From an uncultured Oscillospiraceae bacterium (lineage in GTDB: Bacteria > Bacillota > Clostridia > Oscillospirales > Oscillospiraceae): a stretch of 38,482 nucleotides of DNA. Position 1 is the stretch's first letter, and each line of letters opens with the position of its first letter. Below the pieces are notes generated by a model. It saw only the letters and a program-made list of their open reading frames with translations. It was not told the DNA's origin and did no database searches. The stretch is taken from NCBI GenBank assembly GCA_947623875.1, contig CANQII010000006.1, positions 1-38,482 on the forward strand, in the 5' to 3' direction. Of the stretch, positions 1 to 8,748 are shown piece by piece. A program made the position numbers and the translations under genes.

Positions 1-91
1 CCCTGATCGGTTTCACGGGGCTATTATACCATGCGCTAAAAATTGCCGTCTATAACCGGGCTCATCGGACAGTTACGTAAAGACGGTTCGA

Positions 92-514
92 ATGATGGAG
101 GAGAACATCTTTAAAGACGAGCATGTCGAATACGTGGTAGAGTATCAATTTTGCGAGCATACAGGTGATTTCTTTGAAGAGGAAGATCAGCTAAAACGTA
201 ATTTTCTGGCCATGAAGAACGCCTATCGGGAGAAAGTTGGCCTCCTAACGACAAAACAGATATCTGAAATAAGAGAGAAATACGGGATCACCCGAAGGGA
301 TTTGTCTCTTCTGCTTGGGTGGAGGACCAAGGAGATAACGCACTATGAAGAGTGCCAAGTGCAGGACTCAGCGCACGAAATGATTCTTCGTAAGCTGGAT
401 TCAGATCCAGACTGGTTCGTGCAGTTGCTCGAGGAGGGAAAGGAGAAGCTTTCGGAAGCGGCATACAAAAGGTATTTGGCCAATGGAACGGCACTGCTCG
501 AAGATGGGGCATGA
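92..514 (+). CDS. HTH-domain protein resembling the N-terminal part of MqsA/SocA-type antitoxins (possibly truncated)
   Basis: ORF with HTH-like segment LLTTKQISEIREKYGITRRDLSLLLGWRTKEITHYEECQVQD; no Panacea/DUF4065 domain follows. Confidence 0.6.
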   Translation: MMEENIFKDEHVEYVVEYQFCEHTGDFFEEEDQLKRNFLAMKNAYREKVGLLTTKQISEIREKYGITRRDLSLLLGWRTKEITHYEECQVQDSAHEMILRKLDSDPDWFVQLLEEGKEKLSEAAYKRYLANGTALLEDGA

Positions 515-713
515 TTTTGTGTTGGGTAAGGCATCTCCCCATAATGCGTGCGGTCCTGTTGCAACGAGCCGCATTGTGCTGCCGATCACTTTTTCCACGT
601 AGCCGGATTGCCTTGCCGCTGTACCCGTGCTATAATGAGCAACGGAAGAAAGTAGAAGCAGAATCATATGAACCAAAAGCATCGGCAACTTTAGATGAAA
701 GGAGATACGAATC

Positions 714-1049
714 ATGGCATTCTACTGTCCCAATTGCGGTGTTATGCTGCAGGACGGCACCAATTTCTGCCCCAACTGCGGTACACAACTGAACGCCCGC
801 ACCAGTGCACCTGCCTCGGGCGCAGGACTGGGCGGCGTTGCGGCAGCAGCGGCTGTGGTAGGTGGAACGGTTCTGGCTGCTAACGCCGTAAACAACCTGG
901 CCTGGAAGCTGACACACCGGCCCCGTCCCCTCTATACGCCTCCGCCGCCCCCGCCGCCTCACCACAGAGGTCCCGGCCCGGGCCCTGGTCCTAGGGGTCC
1001 CCACGGCCCCGGTGGTCCCCGCGGTCCTCGCGGCGGCGGAAGATGGTAA
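714..1049 (+). CDS. Zinc-ribbon domain protein with Pro/Gly/Arg-rich C-terminal tail
   Basis: N-terminal YCPNCGVMLQDGTNFCPNCGTQL (two CxxC); RBS aaggag upstream; tail PPPPPPPHHRGPGPGPGPRGPHGPGGPRGPRGGGRW. Confidence 0.8.
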   Translation: MAFYCPNCGVMLQDGTNFCPNCGTQLNARTSAPASGAGLGGVAAAAAVVGGTVLAANAVNNLAWKLTHRPRPLYTPPPPPPPHHRGPGPGPGPRGPHGPGGPRGPRGGGRW

Positions 1050-1077
1050 GCGATGATCAGATGAGGAGGAATCAACC

Positions 1078-1530
1078 ATGGGAAATCTGCGGAAAATCAA
1101 ACGCAAAATGAAGCTGGACAAGGACCTGCGCAAGACACTGGTGCGCAGCGCCAAGGATGAGATTTTGATCGATGTGGACGGCGATGGCCTGCCGGATGTG
1201 GGCCTGCTGGACAGCACCGGCGATGGCAACATCGATACCATCACAGTGGACCTCACCGGCGATGGCGAGTTCGATTTGTATTTTCACGACTCTGATGGCA
1301 ACGGCGTCCCAGACATGATCCTGCTGGACGAGGATGGAGACGGTATGGTGGACTTTGTGGCCGCGGGTACGGCGGTTGAGGAGGCCCTGATCCAGGCCGC
1401 AACGGACATTTTCCTGCAGATGGCGGCAGAGGAGTATGTGGCCGAAGTGCTGGAGGCCGCCCTGGACAAGATGCAGGCCAACGTGGACGAGGCCCGGAAA
1501 CTGCAGGCCGAGACCAAGGCCGAAGGCTGA
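1078..1530 (+). CDS. Hypothetical protein with tandem EF-hand/dockerin-like DxDGDG loops
   Basis: RBS aggagg; DVDGDGLPD, DSTGDGNID, DLTGDGEFD, DSDGNGVPD, DEDGDGMVD in succession. Confidence 0.75.
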   Translation: MGNLRKIKRKMKLDKDLRKTLVRSAKDEILIDVDGDGLPDVGLLDSTGDGNIDTITVDLTGDGEFDLYFHDSDGNGVPDMILLDEDGDGMVDFVAAGTAVEEALIQAATDIFLQMAAEEYVAEVLEAALDKMQANVDEARKLQAETKAEG

Positions 1531-1577
1531 GCACACTAATTCATCCGAGCATCGCTCGTACGGATATCCGCAAATAT

Positions 1578-1620
1578 AAACCCCTGCCGTTTTTCGCGAG
1601 AAAAACGGCGGGGGTTTTCC
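1578..1620 (+). terminator. Rho-independent terminator
   Basis: cccctgccgttttt-cgcgag-aaaaacggcggggg followed by ttttcctttg. Confidence 0.75.
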
Positions 1621-1625
1621 TTTGT

Positions 1626-2352
1626 TCAGGTCTTTTGCTCCACAGGGCAGATTTGGAAATGTGAAAACGCCCCAAATCCCCGGGATGGGAGGTTGTTGCG
1701 GCTGCAAGCCCAGAGACACAGTTTGGCGCCGGTCCAGGTGGCGCGGCGGAGCGGATTCTCGGTGCCAAAGGGGGTAAAGACGGACCCGTCTGCAGACCAG
1801 GAGAAGCCGTAGGTCTTGCCGTCCAGAATGGAGAGCCGAAGCCATACCGTGTCTGCGGTCAGGGGCAGCGCGGCTTCCAGCATCTCAGATGCCTCTCCGG
1901 CAAAGGCCTTTTCTGTAACAATGCCGCGATAGAGAGCCAGGCGCCGGCCGCCCTCCGAGCGCTGGAGTCCCAGATACCCGTAGGCGTGCCCGATGACGCC
2001 CAGCGCTGCGATGTCCCCGAGGGCGCCGCCTTCGGAGAGCGTCACCTGCACCGTGGCCGTGAGGGATTTATGCTGGGGAATCTGGGTGAGCGCGTTGGGA
2101 GCGTACCAGAGAAGATTTTCCCGCTCCTCGTTTGGGAGGCACGCAAGGCGCAGCACATGAGAGGCTGTCTCTTGGGCGAAGAAACGCTCCTGCGGGTTTG
2201 CCTGCCACTGCCACTGCAGGCCGGGACGGCCGTCCGGAAAGTCATCGGACTGGGCAATCTGGTCTTCAGGGTGTTCGGGAAGCGGGATGCTCCAGCGGTC
2301 CACCGGCCCGCCGATGCCGTCCCCGTCCCGGTCACAGCCGATAAAGGGGCAT
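1626..2352 (-). pseudogene. GH43 (beta-xylosidase-like) C-terminal concanavalin-like domain fragment
   Basis: Minus-strand reading IGCDRDGDGIGGPVDRWSIPLPEH…DDFPDGRPGLQWQWQANPQERFFA… typical of the GH43 C-terminal beta-sandwich; no catalytic propeller domain upstream. Confidence 0.6.
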
Positions 2353-3045
2353 CATCCGGTACTCCTCCTTGCAGTAAATGTGGTTAAATCCTACCTGTGC
2401 ATGATGAAAAATGCAGGCAGCTTGACCCGTTTTTGAAGGCCCAGGGCAGAGACTGGCGTTAGCACGTCCCAAATTTCATATTTAGGTGCCTTTGACGGCC
2501 ATTATTTTGCAAGTTTTGCGAAAGGTGTCGTCATTTTTCATATCCGCTCCCCTCCCAGACAACAAAATGAGGGTAAATGACAGCTAATCTCACGATGAAA
2601 TATTGCTGAATTTAGTTGCTGAAATCGCGCACGACTCGGAATTGTTCAAAGGCATTGCATGGCAGATATGGGGCTTGGGGTACTGTTCACTTTTGCGGGG
2701 CTACTGGTTCTGCTAAAAATCCAACCGGCCGCTGCAAAAGGCCAGGAAACGATCTTGGTCAGATGTCTTCTGTTGGGCTCAACACCGCAGCGTGCTTTTT
2801 CGGTGCCTGATGATAGACGGGATATGCGCATCCAGCCCATCCGGTGCTCGGAGGTGGCAGTTACACATTTCCGTCCTGGATCTGCTTCTATATGGACTCC
2901 AAGGCCGGCCTTGTTCTCTGCCTGCGTCTCGTGTGCTTTCGGAGGCAATTTTGCATCAGGTCGGTGCAAAAATGGGTTGGCGGATTTCCTGGGATGATCA
3001 GCTGATCTTGCTACCTCTTTACCAAGAAATTTGGAAAAGAAATTG

Positions 3046-3074
3046 TTGACTTTGACACACAGGCGGTATATCAT
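3046..3074 (+). promoter_or_regulatory. Promoter of CRISPR/ncRNA locus 1
   Basis: TTGACT (3046-3051), 17-bp spacer, TATCAT (3069-3074); same layout in loci 2 and 3. Confidence 0.75.
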
Positions 3075-3080
3075 AGACCC

Positions 3081-3620
3081 GCGAGTTACAGGCGGCGCAG
3101 TGTCACCCTAAATCTGTATCCGTGCTAGCTGCTCATTGGTATGTCCAAACGGAATGCCTGATTGTTCTGCACAAATCCCCGTTCGGCCTCGCAAGCCCAC
3201 ACTATTTAGGGCACTGCATGCTTTCAAAGGCTCACTGCAAAAGTTCTCACTGCGATGAGCCTTGTCGAGTGCATTTTCTGTGCCCTTGGATCAAATGGGC
3301 GGTTTGCAATTTGATATTGATTTTCTGCAAACCGTCATACTTTGCCCTCGTAAGAGGGTTGGATTGGGTGTGCTTTCCCAAAGCACATCAGCCTTATTAG
3401 GCATGCAGCATGATGCTGCAAGACAGATTGACATCGCCCGCATATGAGCCCTGGCGGTTTGCTAACCGGAAGCTGTGTTAAAACTGCCGGTAGGTTATCA
3501 GACAGAGTGGGCAATGAAGGACAAGACTGCTTAACTATTTCTTCGGCTGAGCAGCTTTGCTCTTGTCTGTTTTGCGCGAAAGATTATGCTGCTGAGACGA
3601 TCGTTTTATATATGGTTGTC
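3081..3620 (+). ncRNA. Conserved ~540-nt leader-like structured RNA candidate, copy 1
   Basis: Collinear homology with 29232-29770 and 37910-38449; conserved long-range stems; no conserved ORF; contains degenerate CRISPR repeat at 3338-3370. Confidence 0.65.
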
Positions 3621-3785
3621 GATATTCCCCTCGCAAGAGGGGTGGATTGAAATGTCATGCTCCGCAGGCTTACCCCCAGAGTAGAGAGATATTCCCCTCG
3701 TGAGAGGGGTGGATTGAAATAGACCGGAGTGGGTCCACCAGCTGATGCTGGCAGTATTCCCCTCGCGAGAGGGGAACGTGCGGAA
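3621..3785 (+). CRISPR. Short CRISPR array (two full 33-nt repeats plus a degenerate terminal repeat)
   Basis: GATATTCCCCTCGCAAGAGGGGTGGATTGAAAT at 3621-3653; variant at 3688-3720; degenerate at about 3753-3785; spacers 34 and 32 nt. Confidence 0.85.
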
Positions 3786-3824
3786 GTATCAGCAGTATCA
3801 AGAAAAGCAGCTAGCCCTAAAACA

Positions 3825-3861
3825 GAAGACACAGGAAGCTGTGCTGGTTTCCTGTGTCTTC
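3825..3861 (+). terminator. Array-end hairpin, locus 1
   Basis: GAAGACACAGGAA … TTCCTGTGTCTTC; homologous to 30248-30284 with a compensatory base change. Confidence 0.6.
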
Positions 3862-4046
3862 GTTGTTATAGTAAGGAATGCGGTCAGGGCAAGTTTACCA
3901 TTATCTCGGAACCTCCTGCCTCCCAGATGGCCTTATGGTCCAAACCATCTCCAAGACAGGTGGCATGCCTGATGATGACTCGCGTAGGACCTGCTTTTTC
4001 GACAGCAGTCCATCCGAACAAAGAAGGAAGATTTCTCAAATTCCCC

Positions 4047-4107
4047 TTGACAGCCCTCAGTTAGCAGAGGTAAACTGTGGCCGGCCAGGCTGTTAGTCTC
4101 AACTAAC
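4047..4107 (+). promoter_or_regulatory. Promoter with DtxR/MntR-type operator candidates
   Basis: ccccTTGACAgccctcagttagcagaggTAAACTgtggcc; palindrome GTTAGT-ctca-ACTAAC at 4092-4107; closely matches the region upstream of feoA at 7429-7488. Confidence 0.6.
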
Positions 4108-4169
4108 TGCATCGGAAGATTGGCCTTCCGCGCACACAATGCCGCTCTGGGAAGCGGCATTGCTTCAAC

Positions 4170-4197
4170 CCGTCAGTTAGTTATACCTAACTGACGG
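4170..4197. promoter_or_regulatory. 11-bp inverted repeat, possible metalloregulator operator or hairpin
   Basis: CCGTCAGTTAG-ttatac-CTAACTGACGG, perfect arms. Confidence 0.5.
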
Positions 4198-4305
4198 AAA
4201 AATGCAAGGTCATCGAGAGACAGGATAGCGTGCTTGATTGCGCATGCGGTCTGCATGGCGGCCGCCAATATCAGAGACAACAGGCTACTTTGGCACATGA
4301 GGTGA

Positions 4306-4701
4306 TTGAGAATGGAATTGCGAGCGTCTGGAGAGGACTATCTGGAGGCGGTCCTGATCATGGGACAGCGCATCGGGCAGGTGAGGGCTATCGATGTGGC
4401 CCAATATCTGGGCTATGCGAAGACTAGCGTCAGCACAGGGCTGCGGCTCCTGCGGGAAGGCGGCTTCCTGACCAGGGACAAGGACGGCTTTCTGTCCCTG
4501 ACGGAGGTGGGCCGGGAGACGGCGGAGAAGATCTACGCAAAGCACCGCTTCTTTACCCAGTGGCTCATTCGGGCGGGGGTCTCACCGGACACCGCCGAAA
4601 AGGATGCCTGCCGGATGGAACACGCCGTCAGCGAGGAGAGCTTCCGCAAGCTGATGGCGGCGCTGGAACAGGATCTGGGGGCATCTGAAAAACCCGACTA
4701 A
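4306..4701 (+). CDS. DtxR/MntR-family metal-dependent transcriptional regulator
   Basis: SGEDYLEAVLIMGQRIGQVRAIDVAQYLGYAKTSVSTGLRLLREGGFLTRDKDGFLSLTEVGRETAEKIYAKHRFF is the classic family pattern; start may be 4312. Confidence 0.9.
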   Translation: MRMELRASGEDYLEAVLIMGQRIGQVRAIDVAQYLGYAKTSVSTGLRLLREGGFLTRDKDGFLSLTEVGRETAEKIYAKHRFFTQWLIRAGVSPDTAEKDACRMEHAVSEESFRKLMAALEQDLGASEKPD

Positions 4702-4929
4702 AAAGTACAGAAATGCGTACGGTTCGTCTTGACTCCCCGGGTTTTCGCCCGATAGAATCGTATTGTTCCAGACAGGCTTCTGTCTCTATGCACTGTCCGT
4801 ACCGGCAATAACGCGGTGGAGTCCCGCAGGTGGAGGTGGTTCTGATGAAACAGCACCGCTTCTGGGCATGGTCATGGTGGTGCTCACGGGATATAGGCAA
4901 GTGATCGATGGAAAAAACAAGGAGGAACA

Positions 4930-5196
4930 ATGATGAACTGTGAAAAGTGCGGAAAAAACCTGGCGATCTTCGTGGGCGGAGTCCTGTTTGGCTCTGCCGG
5001 GCTGAAACTGCTGTCCAGCCGGGATGCGAAGAAAGCCTACACTCACGCCACCGCCGCTGCCCTGCGGATGAAGGACTCGGTCATGGAGACCGTGACCACC
5101 GTACAGGAAAACGCCGCCGATGTTCTGGCCTCGGCCAAAGACCTCAATGCCCGGCGGGCAGAAGAGGAAGACGCAGGCCCGGTGGAGGAGACCTGA
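4930..5196 (+). CDS. DUF6110-like small protein
   Basis: MNCEKCGKNLAIFVGGVLFGSAGLKLLSSRDAKKAYTHATAAALRMKDSVMETV; lies just upstream of the P-type ATPase. Confidence 0.65.
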   Translation: MMNCEKCGKNLAIFVGGVLFGSAGLKLLSSRDAKKAYTHATAAALRMKDSVMETVTTVQENAADVLASAKDLNARRAEEEDAGPVEET

Positions 5197-5252
5197 CGCA
5201 TACTTAGGGACAGGGGGCCGCGGCTCCCTGTCCTTCGCCTCTGGAGGTTCCC

Positions 5253-7328
5253 ATGAACATCGTAATCAAACACCGAAGCCGGGGCCGCATCCGGGTCCAG
5301 ATGGACCAGCCCCGCATGTCCCTGGAGCAGGCAGACCTGCTGGAGAGCTATCTCCAACAGCTCCCCCAGGTCTCACGGGCCGTGGTCCACGAGCGGACCC
5401 GCTGCGCCATCGTGGAGTATCAGGGATCGGAGGCGGAGATCCTCCGGGCCCTGCGCCGCTTTTCCTATGAGATGGATGGCCTGACGCCTCCCATCAGCAG
5501 CAGCCGGTCTCTGAACCGGACCTATGAGGAGAAGATGGTGGGCATGGTGGTGACCAAGGCCGCGGTCTCCCTCTTTCTCCCCGCGCCCCTCCAGGCCGTC
5601 TATACCGTCTGGAAGTCCCTTCCCCATCTGGTCCGGGGCGTGCGCTGCCTCCTGCGGGGCCAGCTGTATGTGGAGGTGCTGGACGCCCTCTCCATCGGGA
5701 TCTCCCTGGTCCGGGGAGACTTCACTACCGCCTCCTCGGTTCGCTTCCTCCTGGGTCTAGGCGAGCTGCTGGAGGAGTGGACTCACAAGAAATCCGTCAG
5801 CGACCTGGCCCAGAGCATGTCGCTGAACATCGACCGGGTCTGGCTGCAGACGCCCGAGGGCGATGTGCTCACGCCCCTCGCCGCAGTCCAGGCCGGCGAC
5901 CTGGTGCGGGTCCGGTTGGGCGGCCTGATCCCTCTGGACGGCGTGATCGAAGAGGGGGAGGTCATGGTCAACCAGGCGTCCCTCACCGGGGAATCCATCC
6001 CGGTGCCCAAGCGGGCCGGCATGACCGTCTACGCCGGAACCGTGGTGGAGGAGGGCGAGTGCCTCATCCGGGCCGCCAGCCAGTCCGGCGACACCCGCTA
6101 CGACAAGATCGTTGCCATGATCGAGCAGTCTGAATCCCTGAAGTCCTCGGCGGAGTGCCGGGCGGCGAATCTGGCGGATAAACTGGTGCCCTACACCTTG
6201 GCGGGCAGTCTGCTGACCTATCTGCTCACCAGGACGGTCTCCCGGGCCCTGGCCGTGCTCATGGTGGACTTCTCCTGCGCCCTGAAGCTGGCCATGCCGC
6301 TGTCCGTCCTCTCCGCCATGCGGGAGGCGGTTGGGTTCCATGTGACGGTGAAAGGCGGCAAGTACCTGGAGGCGGTGGCCCAGGCGGACACCGTGGCCTT
6401 TGACAAGACCGGTACCCTGACCCACGCCTGCCCGGTGGTGGCGGAGGTGATCCCCTTCCACGGACAGGATGGGACGGAGATGCTCCGGCTGGCCGCCTGC
6501 CTGGAGGAGCACTTCCCGCACTCTATGGCCAATGCCGTTGTTCAGGCCGCCCGGGAACAGGGGCTGTCTCACGAGGAGATGCACTCCGAGGTGGAGTATA
6601 TCGTGGCCCACGGGATCGTAAGCGAGGTGAACGGCCAGCGGGTGGTCATCGGCAGCGCTCACTTTGTCTTTGAGGACGAGGGCTGCACTATCCCAGAGGG
6701 AGAGCAGTCCCTCTATGACGCTCTGCCCGACCAGTATTCCCACCTGTACCTGGCTATCGGCGGCGTGCTGTCCGCCGTGGTCTGCATCTCTGATCCCCTG
6801 CGGCCGGAGGCGGGCGAAGTCATCCGGCAGCTGAAGGCGCTGGGCATCCAGCGGGCCGTCATGCTCACCGGGGACAGCGAGCGCACCGCCGCCGCCATCG
6901 CCGCTGAGGTGGGCGTGGACGAGTACCGCGCCGAGATCCTGCCGGAGGATAAGGCCCATTTCGTGGAGGAGCAGCGGGCAGAAGGCCACACCGTCATCAT
7001 GATCGGGGACGGCATCAACGACTCCCCGGCGCTGTCCAAGGCCGATGTGGGCATTGCCATCAGCGACGGCGCGGCCATCGCCCGGGAGGTGGCGGACATC
7101 ACCATCGCCGCGGACAATCTCTCCGATCTGGTCCGGCTGCGGCGCCTTGCCAGCAGTCTGGCCGGGCGGATCCGCTCCAATTACCGGTTCGTCATCGGGT
7201 TCAACGGCGCCCTCATCGCGCTGGGGGCCCTGGGGATCCTGCCCCCGGCCACCTCCGCCACGCTGCACAACCTGTCTACCCTGGGTGTGAGCCTGCGGAG
7301 TATGACAATTCTCCTCACAACGGAATAG
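5253..7328 (+). CDS. Heavy-metal P1B-type ATPase (probable Mn/Fe-type exporter)
   Basis: HMA-like N-terminus without CxxC; LTGES, AFDKTGTLT and GDGINDSPALSKADVGIA motifs; next to a DtxR-family gene. Confidence 0.9.
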   Translation: MNIVIKHRSRGRIRVQMDQPRMSLEQADLLESYLQQLPQVSRAVVHERTRCAIVEYQGSEAEILRALRRFSYEMDGLTPPISSSRSLNRTYEEKMVGMVVTKAAVSLFLPAPLQAVYTVWKSLPHLVRGVRCLLRGQLYVEVLDALSIGISLVRGDFTTASSVRFLLGLGELLEEWTHKKSVSDLAQSMSLNIDRVWLQTPEGDVLTPLAAVQAGDLVRVRLGGLIPLDGVIEEGEVMVNQASLTGESIPVPKRAGMTVYAGTVVEEGECLIRAASQSGDTRYDKIVAMIEQSESLKSSAECRAANLADKLVPYTLAGSLLTYLLTRTVSRALAVLMVDFSCALKLAMPLSVLSAMREAVGFHVTVKGGKYLEAVAQADTVAFDKTGTLTHACPVVAEVIPFHGQDGTEMLRLAACLEEHFPHSMANAVVQAAREQGLSHEEMHSEVEYIVAHGIVSEVNGQRVVIGSAHFVFEDEGCTIPEGEQSLYDALPDQYSHLYLAIGGVLSAVVCISDPLRPEAGEVIRQLKALGIQRAVMLTGDSERTAAAIAAEVGVDEYRAEILPEDKAHFVEEQRAEGHTVIMIGDGINDSPALSKADVGIAISDGAAIAREVADITIAADNLSDLVRLRRLASSLAGRIRSNYRFVIGFNGALIALGALGILPPATSATLHNLSTLGVSLRSMTILLTTE

Positions 7329-7337
7329 AGCGCCGCC

Positions 7338-7380
7338 AAGAGCCGTCCCCAAAGCTGCGCCTTGCGGGGACGGCTCTTTG
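7338..7380 (+). terminator. Rho-independent terminator after the ATPase
   Basis: AAGAGCCGTCCCC … GGGGACGGCTCTT TG. Confidence 0.75.
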
Positions 7381-7428
7381 TGCCGGCGCAGCAGGACAGA
7401 GCAAGGACAAACTTTCTGTAAAATCCCC

Positions 7429-7488
7429 TTGACAGCCTCGGTTAGCCGTGGTAAACTGCGGCCAGCTTGGATGTTAGCAATGACTAAC
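7429..7488 (+). promoter_or_regulatory. feoA promoter/operator region
   Basis: TTGACA-17-TAAACT; GTTAGcaatgaCTAAC at 7473-7488; near-duplicate of 4047-4107. Confidence 0.6.
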
Positions 7489-7511
7489 TACATAGAAAGA
7501 GAGGCGATAGA

Positions 7512-7763
7512 ATGTTCCCCCTTACAATGGCAAAGGCCGGAGAGACCGTCCAGATTCGCAAAATCTCCGGCAGAGACGAGGTGCGCCAGCACCTGGCGGA
7601 GTTGGGATTTGTGGTGAACAGCGATGTGAGAGTCATCAGCGAACTGGACGGCAACCTGATCGTACTGCTGAGAGGCAGCCGGATCGCGCTGGACAAGACG
7701 ATGGCAAACCGCATCCTGATATCATACGTAGACGGGGCCGCTCCGGGGAGCGGCACACTTTAA
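7512..7763 (+). CDS. feoA: FeoA family protein
   Basis: MTMAKAGETVQIRKISGRDEVRQHLAELGFVVNSDVRVISELDGNLIVLLRGSRIALDKTMANRI-type SH3-like FeoA sequence. Confidence 0.85.
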   Translation: MFPLTMAKAGETVQIRKISGRDEVRQHLAELGFVVNSDVRVISELDGNLIVLLRGSRIALDKTMANRILISYVDGAAPGSGTL

Positions 7764-8021
7764 GCCCGTGAGTTAGCCTCTGCTAATTTGCGGAAAGGAA
7801 ATGAAACGGCTGCGCGGGCAGAGCTTTGAGAAAGTTGGCCTCCAACAGCTGGAGTGCTCCGCCTTCAACTGGCGGGTGCGGAACTGCCCTGGGCAAGACG
7901 GTACGCTGTCCGGTGCACTCGGAGATTGCAAAAGCCCGCTGAAGATTTGTCTTTGGTACCGAGCCCTATGAAGAAAAGGGGGTTCGCTGTTTCTCAGAAC
8001 AGAAAAGGAGTGGTACATACG

Positions 8022-8735
8022 TTGGGGCAAGGGAAGCATTTTTTACAGATCGTTGACATTACAAAATCCTTCGGCAGCGGAGATACGAAACAGGAGGTGC
8101 TGCGGGGGATCAGTTTCTCTGTGGAAAAGGGAGAATTCTGCGTGCTTCTCGGACCATCCGGGTCTGGGAAATCCACACTGCTGAACATCATCGGCGGGAT
8201 AGACAGCGCCGATTCCGGATCTATCTCGATTCACGGCGATAACCTGAAGGAACTGGGAGAAAAGCGCCTGACGCAGTACCGCCGCCGCCACCTCGGCTAT
8301 GTCTTTCAGCAGTATAATCTGATTCCAAATCTGAATGTCAGGGAAAACATCGAAGTGGGAGCGTACCTCTCCGATGCGCCGCTGGATACAGATGAACTGC
8401 TTCACACGCTGGAGCTGTATGAGCATCGCCATAAGCTACCGAATCAGCTTTCCGGCGGACAGCAGCAGCGTGTGTCCATCGGAAGAGCCATTGTGAAAAA
8501 TCCAGATATCCTGCTGTGCGACGAGCCCACGGGGGCGCTGGATTATACAACCTCAAAAGAGATCCTAAAGCTGATTGAAGAGATCAATCGGAAATATCAA
8601 AACACCGTTATTATGGTTACACACAATGAGGCGATTCAAAACATGGCGGATCATGTCATCAGGCTGAGAGACGGCAGAGTGCGTCTGGATGAGAGAAATA
8701 CACGCAGGATCTCTGCCGATGCGCTGGAATGGTGA
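8022..8735 (+). CDS. ABC transporter ATP-binding protein (MacB/LolD type)
   Basis: Walker [10 protein letters not shown], signature [14 protein letters not shown], Walker [16 protein letters not shown] start at 8022 has RBS aaggag; alternative ATG at 7968. Confidence 0.92.
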   Translation: MGQGKHFLQIVDITKSFGSGDTKQEVLRGISFSVEKGEFCVLLGPSGSGKSTLLNIIGGIDSADSGSISIHGDNLKELGEKRLTQYRRRHLGYVFQQYNLIPNLNVRENIEVGAYLSDAPLDTDELLHTLELYEHRHKLPNQLSGGQQQRVSIGRAIVKNPDILLCDEPTGALDYTTSKEILKLIEEINRKYQNTVIMVTHNEAIQNMADHVIRLRDGRVRLDERNTRRISADALEW

Positions 8736-8748
8736 GGAATATGGCGGT

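Noticed and set aside
2616-3049. Small overlapping ORFs on both strands before CRISPR locus 1
   Set aside because: No RBS, no recognisable domain, mutually overlapping; probably non-coding or decayed DNA.
5757-7352. 531-aa minus-strand ORF
   Set aside because: Antisense of the P-type ATPase gene.
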